Source: Vulcanimicrobiota bacterium | GTDB lineage: Bacteria > Vulcanimicrobiota > Xenobia > Xenobiales > JADMJV01 | Assembly: GCA_023447635.1 (NCBI GenBank) | Contig: JAEXNA010000233.1 | Location: forward strand, 48,359 to 112,358 | DNA: 64,000 nucleotides | Direction of reading: 5' to 3' | In this document: in pieces, positions 1 through 6,163 of the stretch | Position numbering within the stretch: position 1 is the stretch's first letter | How the letters are laid out: each line of letters opens with the position of its first letter | Made by a program: the position numbers and the translations under genes | The notes under the pieces: generated by a model | The model's input: only the letters and a program-made list of their open reading frames with translations | What the model was told of the DNA's origin: nothing | Databases searched by the model: none

Positions 1-924
1 AAGGAACAGCGGTGGCGCCTTGGGGACGAGGCGAGCCTCGATCTCCTTGAGCTCTCTTTGTCTGCCGACCAGGCTGGGTTCAACCAGGGTGTCCCGAGCG
101 TCGAGCGTGCCCAGGGCCAGCGTGGTGCTGCGATCGCGGCGGAGCAGGTCCAGGTCGTGTAAGAGCCCCCGAGCGGTCGAGTAGCGCTCGTCGGGGTGCA
201 GGCGGTTGAGGCGTCGCAGCAGTTCGGCCAGGGGGCCGTGGAGTTCGGGGGGAGGGGGCAGGTCGCGCAGCTCTTGCAAGGTGAGTGAGCCGTGGCTAAG
301 CGGCGCGCCCAGCATCTCTCGCAGGATCAGACCCAGGGCGTAGAGGTCGCTGGCCGGGGAGACGGGCTCGCGGAGCAGTCCGAGCTGTTCGGGGGCGGCG
401 TAGCGGAAGGTGGCGCCGGTCGACTGGGGGGCGGTCTGCAGCAGGCGACGAGACAGCCCAAAGTCGCAGAGGGCGATGCCGATCTCGCCGTCGGGCTGTT
501 CCTGAATCAGGATGTGGGCGGGCTTGAGGTCGCCGTGCACGTAGCCCAGGGCGTGCAGCTCTTCGAGCGCTCCGGTCAGTCCGTGGGCGATGGCTAGAGC
601 TTTGGAGGGGGCCAGCGGGCTGCTTTCGAGCTCGCTTTCCAGCGAGCGCCCGGGAAGTTTTTCGGTGGCCAGGGCCAGGCCTTGAGCGGTGCGGCCAAAG
701 GCCAGCAGAGGAGCAAACCGCGGCGATCGCAAGGAGGCCAGGGCGCTGGCTTCGTGCCAGAGCAGGCGCTCCTGGTCGGGGTCGAGCGCAGCGTCGGGGG
801 ACAGCTTGACGACGACGTCGGCATGGCGGGAGCGGCAGTGGGCTTGCCAGGTCTGCAGCCCCTGATTTTCCGCCACGCACGCGCCCAGCTGCAGCTCGAG
901 TGGGGGGAGGTGGAGTATCGTCAC
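1..924 (-). CDS. Giant Ser/Thr kinase-ATPase-histidine kinase, N-terminal part (runs off left edge)
   Basis: This is an open frame of 308 codons with no stop before base 1, so only the N-terminus is present. It reads as a Ser/Thr protein kinase domain: an invariant-lysine segment (VVVKLSP), the catalytic loop HGDLKPAHIL (HGD instead of HRD), CDFGLS as the Mg-binding DFG, and YAAPEQLG as the APE motif. The last visible residues (VEPSLVGRQRELKEIE) are where the AAA ATPase begins in the complete paralogs at 29-39 kb and 53-64 kb. From those I infer a protein of about 1,650 residues with ATPase, TPR, GAF, PAS and histidine kinase domains downstream. The start is GTG at 924: an in-frame TGA lies about 30 bases upstream and no ATG comes between. 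No clear Shine-Dalgarno sequence precedes it, so the start is provisional. Confidence 0.85.
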   Translation of the reverse strand, partial: MTILHLPPLELQLGACVAENQGLQTWQAHCRSRHADVVVKLSPDAALDPDQERLLWHEASALASLRSPRFAPLLAFGRTAQGLALATEKLPGRSLESELESSPLAPSKALAIAHGLTGALEELHALGYVHGDLKPAHILIQEQPDGEIGIALCDFGLSRRLLQTAPQSTGATFRYAAPEQLGLLREPVSPASDLYALGLILREMLGAPLSHGSLTLQELRDLPPPPELHGPLAELLRRLNRLHPDERYSTARGLLHDLDLLRRDRSTTLALGTLDARDTLVEPSLVGRQRELKEIEARLVPKAPPLFL

Positions 925-990
925 GGTAGGTGTACTTATCGGATCATTATCTCACGCTCTTAGCCAGATCGTAAAGATGGGAGGGGTCGA

Positions 991-1100
991 GGTTTGCTGC
1001 GGGAGTGCTGGAAAAGTTGCTGGGGATTTCGCGGAAAATTTGGCTGGTTGGGGTTTGCTGCGAGATTGCTGGAAAAGTTTCCGGTGATTTCGTGGAAAAT
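991..1100. repeat. Two direct copies of a ~49-bp intergenic repeat
   Basis: Copies lie at 991-1039 and 1052-1100, 61 bases apart from start to start. Both begin GGTTTGCTGCG and end GGAAAAT. They differ at a handful of positions. A third copy lies at 2064-2112, on the other side of the HTH/nuclease-like gene. No coding function is apparent. Confidence 0.8.
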
Positions 1101-1124
1101 GGACGGAGTTGGGCTGGGGAGACC

Positions 1125-1964
1125 CTACCCTGCCTCGGGTAGCCCGAAATGAGCCCGCAGTCTTCGCGTTAGGGCACCGTAGAAATCCGCTTGAGCCAGG
1201 TCTGTCGTGACGATTCGCTCGGTCGGAAGGCCCAGGTTACTCTCCCTCTCCTTGTCATAAGTTGAGACATGCCCCTGTCCGTCGATTTCGATATTGACCC
1301 AAAGACGAGAACCAGGATGCCAGAGGCTGGCCAGAGCGTCGAGACGGTAGATGCGGCTCCGAGTATCGAGTGTGACTTGAGGAAACAGAAGCGCTTCGAA
1401 GTCGGGAAAGTCCAGGTCCAAGCAAGGCAACTTCAGATCTCCGCGCACTTCTTTGAGTTTCGGGTCGATGATGGAGAACTTGCGGAATCCCGCGCGATGG
1501 GGAGAGTGGCGTCCCGGCCGGGCACCCTTCGCCAGCAAGGTCACCCAGAACATCGCCTCATCCCCGGATTCGAGGGTGGCGTCCTCCAGGAATTTATAGC
1601 AGAGCTTGTGGTCGGGCCGGACTTTGACAGCGAGAAGCGCTTTGTCGGCGAGAAGACCAAAGGTCTTTTTTGCTGCCGCTTGTCGAATCGAAAACGGGCG
1701 CTCGCCTTCGGGCAGGGGTGGATACTCGGGGAACCAACGACGCCTCACGGAGGGGAGCTCCAGGGTCTGTCGTGCCGTATACGGACCGAGTTCAAGGCAG
1801 CTTTGCAGAAGAGCCCACTCCTTGGGCGTCGGATAGGCGCTCTCGTTCTCGAATTTGCACAGGCGAGACTGAGCAAGTCCTGTTTGGCGCGCCAGAACAG
1901 ACGGTTTCCACTGCTTTTTTACACGGGCCGCCTTGATTTGCGTCCCGGCGGTCGGATTGTTCAT
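1125..1964 (-). CDS. XRE-type HTH protein with DUF559/Vsr-like nuclease-type C-terminus
   Basis: This 279-residue protein has an XRE-like helix-turn-helix at about residues 8-60 (VLARQTGLAQSRLCKFEN). Its C-terminal region at about 160-260 resembles the PD-(D/E)XK fold of DUF559/Vsr-type proteins: YRLD with D209, then NIEIDGQGH with E226 and D228, then YDKER and a conserved leucine. It has a full-length paralog of exactly the same length at 24761-25600, with the same residues at the same positions. Seen: motifs and paralogy. Inferred: a DNA-binding nuclease or nuclease-derived regulator. A role in DNA processing or defence is possible but unproven. It is flanked by 49-bp repeats at 991-1100 and 2064-2112. 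An alternative is a repressor whose C-terminal fold has lost catalysis. Confidence 0.75.
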   Translation of the reverse strand: MNNPTAGTQIKAARVKKQWKPSVLARQTGLAQSRLCKFENESAYPTPKEWALLQSCLELGPYTARQTLELPSVRRRWFPEYPPLPEGERPFSIRQAAAKKTFGLLADKALLAVKVRPDHKLCYKFLEDATLESGDEAMFWVTLLAKGARPGRHSPHRAGFRKFSIIDPKLKEVRGDLKLPCLDLDFPDFEALLFPQVTLDTRSRIYRLDALASLWHPGSRLWVNIEIDGQGHVSTYDKERESNLGLPTERIVTTDLAQADFYGALTRRLRAHFGLPEAG

Positions 1965-2063
1965 AGTTCAATTCTGGCACGGTAAGATGTCCATGTTTTG
2001 ACCAGCGCATTGCCGAGTTGTATCTAGTTGATTGCCATAATATGAACGACGGAAAAGAGTTGG

Positions 2064-2112
2064 GGTTTGCTGCGGGAGTGCTGGCAAAGTTGCTGGGGAT
2101 TTCGCGAAGAAT
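2064..2112. repeat. Third copy of the ~49-bp intergenic repeat
   Basis: It starts GGTTTGCTGCGGGAGTGCTG and closely matches the copy at 991-1039; the last ten bases differ (CGCGAAGAAT). It lies in the same orientation as the other copies, in the region between the divergent HTH gene and the DUF6884 gene. Confidence 0.75.
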
Positions 2113-2156
2113 CTCGGAACAGAGGTCGTGCTGCTCGCTCCTTGAACGGGGCGGTC

Positions 2157-2639
2157 ATGTCCAAGACTTTATATCTCGTCGCTTCCGTTCCCACTCAGTT
2201 CGTCGCCCCGTGCCCCGCCGAAGAGCTCTACGTCTCTCACTGGTTCACGATGGCGAAAGCTTACGTCTCGGCTTTTTCGAAAGAGGGAGACTCCTGGGTG
2301 ATTCTGTCGGCCAAATATGGCGTGATCGAGCCGACCCGGCACCTCAAGCCTTACGAGGAGAAGACGATTTCGCGAAGCCGTCAGAAGCAGCAGAGCTGGA
2401 CCAGGGCCAACATCGCAGAGCTTCTCGACCGCACCGAGCCGGGCGATACGGTGGTACTCCTGGCTGGTCAAAAGTATCGCGAAAGTCTGATCGCTCCGCT
2501 GCAGCAAGAGGGACGCAGCGTCGAAATCCCCATGGGAGACTTGAAGCTAAGCCAGCAGAAAGCTTGGATGCGGAAGAAGCTCGAAGAGGCGGGCGTGTCG
2601 CTGAGCGCTGCCGACGAGTCAGCGGGCGAACAAGCCTAG
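2157..2639 (+). CDS. DUF6884-like protein
   Basis: This is a 160-residue cytosolic protein. The pattern SAKYGVIEP ... LKPYE ... W ... GDTVVLLAGQKYRESLI matches the DUF6884 family, whose members share the SAKYG and LAG..Y signatures and have no well-established biochemical role. I start it at ATG 2157 (MSKTLYLVASV) because the longer frame back to 2067 runs through the 49-bp repeat and adds low-quality sequence. A purine-rich stretch (ACGGGGCGG) precedes this ATG. The next gene, a candidate selenoprotein, starts 54 bases downstream on the same strand, so the two may be co-transcribed. Confidence 0.75.
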   Translation: MSKTLYLVASVPTQFVAPCPAEELYVSHWFTMAKAYVSAFSKEGDSWVILSAKYGVIEPTRHLKPYEEKTISRSRQKQQSWTRANIAELLDRTEPGDTVVLLAGQKYRESLIAPLQQEGRSVEIPMGDLKLSQQKAWMRKKLEEAGVSLSAADESAGEQA

Positions 2640-2693
2640 CTCCTGACGCGGGGGCGTGGCAGGGGGCCGAGCCTCGTGGTCCAAGAGAGGAGG

Positions 2694-3215
2694 ATGCGAA
2701 AGCTGATACTACTCCTCATGCTGTTGTGCGTGCCGGCGATGGCCCAGGTCGAATCGGGCCTGGCTGTCGGCGCGGACACTCCCCCCTACCACCCTACGCA
2801 CGTCACCGGCCCCGACGCCGGCTCCGACGTCTGCCCTGTTTGAAAGTATGCACTCAGACCTGCGTGTCAGGTCTTCGTCAACGGGGCTAGCGACAACGAC
2901 ATCCGCAGCTTGGTCAGCACTCTCAGTGCCGCCGTCAAGAAGCAATCCAAGGCCGACCTCAAAGGCTTTGTCATCTTCATCGACGGAGACGCCGAAACGA
3001 TCAAGAAGCTCAACCAGGAACTGAAGGCTGACAACGTCGCCCTCTGCACGATGCCCAGCACCGACAAGGGCGTCAAAGGGTACGAGATCAACCTGAAAGC
3101 CAAAACGACCGTGCTTCTCTACAAGAAGCGAATCGTGACCGCCAAGTTGGTGGATTATCACGCCGAGACGGACCAAGCCGAGTTCGCCAAGCAACTCGAC
3201 GCCTTGACCAGATAG
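2694..3215 (+). CDS. Secreted thioredoxin-like CxxU candidate selenoprotein (in-frame TGA read as Sec)
   Basis: A single frame runs from ATG 2694 to the stop at 3215, interrupted only by TGA at 2841-2843 (codon 50). Reading TGA as selenocysteine gives a 173-residue protein. It has a signal peptide (KLILLLMLLCVPAMA, cleavage near residue 17) and a redox motif CPVU at residues 47-50, followed by KYALRP, CQVFVNG and GFVIFIDGD. As I recall, related thioredoxin-fold proteins carry a CxxC-KYG-RP motif here, so U replaces the resolving cysteine. A perfect 7-bp hairpin follows the TGA at bacterial SECIS spacing (separate entry). The AGAGGAGG ribosome site lies immediately before the start. Automatic callers would split or truncate this gene, for example calling only 2910-3215. 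The alternative is a pseudogene with a nonsense mutation. No selA, selB or selC is in the window. Confidence 0.72.
2841..2874 (+). promoter_or_regulatory. Candidate bacterial SECIS element (UGA plus downstream hairpin)
   Basis: TGA at 2841-2843 is followed by a perfect stem AGACCTG (2856-2862) / CAGGTCT (2868-2874) with a five-base loop CGTGT. The loop starts 19 bases after the UGA, within the range usual for bacterial SECIS elements, and has a G in its first two positions, as the bacterial consensus requires. The stem lies inside the reading frame, as in E. coli fdhF. Confidence 0.65.
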
Positions 3216-3223
3216 CCCATTGA

Positions 3224-3254
3224 GAGCGCGTCAGCTCTTGTGGCTGGCGCGCTC
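3224..3254 (+). terminator. Hairpin between convergent genes
   Basis: GAGCGCG (3224-3230) pairs with CGCGCTC (3248-3254). CAGC/GCTG continues the stem inside after one T-G step. It lies just after the candidate selenoprotein stop. There is no T-tract, so intrinsic termination is uncertain. It may serve both convergent genes. Confidence 0.5.
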
Positions 3255-3325
3255 CTTAAGGTCTGCGGATACGACCGAAGCGCTACCGATTCGGTATCGT
3301 CGACAGGTCTTAAATCTTTCGAGGC

Positions 3326-3880
3326 TCAGAAGCCGTCGGCGCGGACCTCGGTGACGGACGACACGACCTGGTGCGGCTGCTCCGTGCGGGTCACAGTCGA
3401 TGAGCTGCGAACTCTTCCCGTCTCTCGACACAGCAGCATGGAGCTGCGCACGTCGAACTTTCCTTTGGCCTGCTCCTTTTCCGCGTAGCTGACCAGGGTG
3501 GCGTTCTGCTCGGTCAGCGTTTCGAGGCGAAAGTGCATCGCCACGCCCAGCGGGGAGGGGTCGATGGTCCAGATTTCATCCAGGCGCACGGCGGCTTCGG
3601 GCAGTAGGGGAGCAGTCCAGTGGCCTTCGAGCAGCACCTGGCCCAGTTCGTCGATCCACATCTCGCCCTGCTGCGGCTCTTCCCCGTCGGCTGATCTGGT
3701 CCAGCAGATGCGCTGCCTGTCCCCCTTGCGTTCCGCGACCTCGTAGGTCATGCGCCAGTTTTGCTCGAACCCGCTGGGCGATTCGCCGTGAGGCTGCGTG
3801 ACCTGGGTCAGCGTGTGGCTTTCGCTCCAGGTCTGTCCCGTCTGGCATCGATATCGCAGTAGCACACTCATAGCGTTCAT
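3326..3880 (-). CDS. Hypothetical protein
   Basis: This protein of about 184 residues is not recognised. No signal peptide or membrane segment is evident. Its composition suggests a beta-rich cytosolic protein with a regular pattern of short strands (RYRCQTGQTW, HFRLETLTEQ, SVTEVRADGF). The frame opens upstream to 3982, but that would overlap the divergent gene starting at 3934. I therefore prefer ATG 3880 (MNAMSVLL), with ATG 3871 as the alternative. It converges on the candidate selenoprotein gene. Confidence 0.55.
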   Translation of the reverse strand: MNAMSVLLRYRCQTGQTWSESHTLTQVTQPHGESPSGFEQNWRMTYEVAERKGDRQRICWTRSADGEEPQQGEMWIDELGQVLLEGHWTAPLLPEAAVRLDEIWTIDPSPLGVAMHFRLETLTEQNATLVSYAEKEQAKGKFDVRSSMLLCRETGRVRSSSTVTRTEQPHQVVSSVTEVRADGF

Positions 3881-3933
3881 ACCCTGGCGCTTTGGGAAAA
3901 GGCGCGCGGACCCTGTCGATTTGGGAGATGAGT

Positions 3934-4578
3934 ATGGAAATCGTCCAAGTGATGGGCTGGATCGCCAGTCCTGACTTTGCAAGAACCGACGCCTATTCGA
4001 CGCGCTGGCGCTTCGACAAGGTGCTCGAAGCGTACCCCGAGAGCCGCGAGGTGAGCGACGAGGAAGCTGCCTTGCTAGAGGCTATCGAAGACCAGATGGA
4101 CTTGGACGAGCCGGACCTGGAAGCGATCGCGGCCTGGCCTGAGGAGTTTCCCGAGTTGATGCCGCTGACCCCGGTCGAGCAGGTCGAGGAGACGCTCGAG
4201 TCGCTGGTGGAACGGCTGACTCCCGAACAGTTCAGCACGGCTCGCTTACGCCGATTCGAGGAGCTTCTAGCCGAGATCGATGGGGGAGGTTCCGTCGAGG
4301 AGGCGCTGGCGGCCCTGGAAGTCCCTATTCGAGGCGCCTGGCAAGACTACTCGACCCGGGAGTTCCCGGCCGATGACGTCTCGGCCGAGTCGGTGGGAGG
4401 GCACCGCTATCTCGAGGACGGCTTTCAGCAGTGGTTTACCGCGCTAGAGCTGGCTCGTCGAGGGTGCACGGAGAAGGCCTGGGAAGCGGCTTCGGAAGGG
4501 AACCGACTGCTGGTGGCGGTGGCGCTCTGGACCGACTCTCTCCGTACCACGGGCGCTGAAGATCTCGCTATGGGTTGA
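3934..4578 (+). CDS. Hypothetical acidic protein
   Basis: This 214-residue, strongly acidic protein (many Glu/Asp, such as VSDEEAALLEAIEDQMDLDE) has no recognised domain, signal peptide or transmembrane segment. The C-terminal half has a helical pattern (WFTALELARRGCTEKAWEAA). The start is ATG 3934 because GGGAG lies seven bases upstream; the open frame extends back to 3892 without a better ribosome site. It is divergent from the gene at 3326-3880, with only about 50 bases between the starts, so a shared promoter region is likely. Confidence 0.6.
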   Translation: MEIVQVMGWIASPDFARTDAYSTRWRFDKVLEAYPESREVSDEEAALLEAIEDQMDLDEPDLEAIAAWPEEFPELMPLTPVEQVEETLESLVERLTPEQFSTARLRRFEELLAEIDGGGSVEEALAALEVPIRGAWQDYSTREFPADDVSAESVGGHRYLEDGFQQWFTALELARRGCTEKAWEAASEGNRLLVAVALWTDSLRTTGAEDLAMG

Positions 4579-4692
4579 GCCACGCTGGGACGGTCGCTGG
4601 TTTTGTTGCACGATTGTTACAACTTCGCAAATCGGCGTTAAGATTTCTAAACTATTTTAAGGGTAAGAATCGGTTGTCAAAGAGGTTGATTG

Positions 4693-5661
4693 ATGCTCCC
4701 TGGAATTCAGCAGAACTCCACTCTCGCTCGCACCCAACAGACGGCAGCTCCGGCTCCGGCCGCTCCTCCCGCCGCTCCGGCGGCCCCCGCTGGTGGAGTC
4801 ACTCCCGCTGCGGTGGGCGGACAGAGCGGTGCGGGGAGCTTCCCCCACTCGACCTCGATGACCAACGCCCAGGGTGGAGCCGCTCGCGCGGCGCTGGGTG
4901 AAGAGCCGGTCGCGGCTTCTTCGGGATCGGGCCCCAACGTCGGTGCGATGTCGGACGGCCTGGCCACCGTAGACTCCATCGCTCGCACAGCTGACAAGGG
5001 GCGGGCTGGAATCCGTGCTGCCACCGGTGGGTTGGCCGCTGTGGAGACTGGTGGTGCCATGAGCGCCGGACTTCGCGCAGCCGACGGGGTTATGGGGCCG
5101 CTTGGAGTTATTGCTGGCGGAGTCGGCGCCTACAACGGCGTTCGCGACATGGCTGACGGCAAGATTGTCGAGGGCGGACTGGACACCGTGGCGGGTCTTG
5201 CCACCGCAGCCGGCGGCGTCGGTTCGACCGGAACCGCCCTGATGGGCGCGGCCGCTCCCGCAGCGCTAGGAGTACTTGCTGCTGGTGGCGCTGGCGTGGC
5301 TGCGGCCGCCGACGGTGTGAAGGACGTTTATCAGGGGATTCGCGACGGCAACGTCGAGCAGGGCGTGGTCGGCGGCGTGAAGACCGCCGGCGGCGGCATG
5401 ATGATGGCCGGTGCGGCTACGGCGAACCCCTTGCTGATCGGCGCGGGCGCCTTGACCTACGGCGGCGCGATGATCTACGAGAACCGCGAAGCGATCGGTA
5501 ACGCGGCCAGCGCCGTAGGCGGCGCTATCATGGACGGAGCCAGCGCTGTCGGTGGGGCTATCTCCAGTGGCGCCAGCGCCGTCGGCGGAGCTGTTTCGGA
5601 CGGCGTAGGTGCGGTGGGCGGAGCCATCAGCGGCGCCTGGAACTGGGCCTGGGGCAACTAG
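4693..5661 (+). CDS. Ala/Gly-rich repeat protein with glycine-zipper-like hydrophobic segments
   Basis: This 322-residue protein starts at ATG 4693, seven bases after AGAGG. Residues about 15-45 are Pro/Ala-rich. Residues about 110-260 contain several small-residue hydrophobic stretches (GPLGVIAGGVGAYNGV, LGVLAAGGAGVAAAADGV, NPLLIGAGALTYGGAMIY). The C-terminus carries an 11-residue repeat of the type SAVGGAISSGA, about four copies. No classical signal peptide is present. Glycine-zipper patterns occur in pore-forming or membrane-inserting proteins and in some secreted effectors, but I cannot assign a family. A strong hairpin terminator follows. Confidence 0.6.
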   Translation: MLPGIQQNSTLARTQQTAAPAPAAPPAAPAAPAGGVTPAAVGGQSGAGSFPHSTSMTNAQGGAARAALGEEPVAASSGSGPNVGAMSDGLATVDSIARTADKGRAGIRAATGGLAAVETGGAMSAGLRAADGVMGPLGVIAGGVGAYNGVRDMADGKIVEGGLDTVAGLATAAGGVGSTGTALMGAAAPAALGVLAAGGAGVAAAADGVKDVYQGIRDGNVEQGVVGGVKTAGGGMMMAGAATANPLLIGAGALTYGGAMIYENREAIGNAASAVGGAIMDGASAVGGAISSGASAVGGAVSDGVGAVGGAISGAWNWAWGN

Positions 5662-5692
5662 ACGGCTCGGCCGTCCAACGACGCGACATGCA

Positions 5693-5722
5693 AAATGCGC
5701 CGCTCCAAGGAGCGGCGCATTT
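5693..5722. terminator. Bidirectional intrinsic terminator
   Basis: A 14-bp perfect stem AAATGCGCCGCTCC / GGAGCGGCGCATTT with a two-base loop (AA at 5707-5708). It sits between the convergent Ala/Gly-rich gene and the response regulator gene. Confidence 0.8.
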
Positions 5723-5737
5723 CGCATATGAGAAGGA

Positions 5738-6163
5738 TTACGAGGCCTGGGCGACGCGGCGGATGGTGGCAACCAGCTCTTTAGAGGGCGCCTCTTTCAG
5801 CAGCAACGCTTTGGCGCCGGCGTGCAGGCAGTTCTGCTCTTCGCCATCGAACGAGGTCAGCACGACGATGCGGGCCAGGGGCGACTCTTTCAAGATCAGG
5901 CGAAGGGCGGTCAGTCCGTCCATCTTCGGCATGCGAAGGTCCATGATGGTCACATCGGGTGTGCACTGACGGTGCAGTCGGACGGCCTCTTCGCCGTTGC
6001 GGGCCTGGCCCACCACCTGCATGTCGTAGCGCACGAGCAACCCGGCCAGCCCTTCTCGAACCAGCGGATGATCGTCGGCGATGAGGACTCTCAGAGCCCC
6101 CGTCCTTTCCATCTCCATCGTACTCCGTTCAACCTGCGTGCGGCCGAAGTTGTCCTTTACCAT
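5738..6163 (-). CDS. Receiver-only response regulator (NarL-type receiver, no output domain)
   Basis: This 141-residue protein consists of a receiver domain: IADDH acidic pocket, phospho-acceptor D75 in IMDLRMPKMDG, the T/S switch residue in VVLTSFD, and the conserved lysine in LLLKEAP. The fold matches NarL/FixJ regulators, but the protein ends where the linker to the LuxR helix-turn-helix would start. The start at 6163 overlaps the end of the histidine kinase gene (6157-8439) in ATGGTAA, with a strong AGGGGAGGAG just upstream, so translation is probably coupled. ATG 6118 is an alternative start. It may act as a phosphate sink or through protein contacts; the sequence does not show which. 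Confidence 0.85.
   Translation of the reverse strand: MVKDNFGRTQVERSTMEMERTGALRVLIADDHPLVREGLAGLLVRYDMQVVGQARNGEEAVRLHRQCTPDVTIMDLRMPKMDGLTALRLILKESPLARIVVLTSFDGEEQNCLHAGAKALLLKEAPSKELVATIRRVAQAS

Noticed and set aside
2910..3215. Separate short gene starting at TTG 2910
   Set aside because: It lacks a ribosome site and begins inside a thioredoxin-like fold. The frame continues upstream through one TGA to a proper start and signal peptide.
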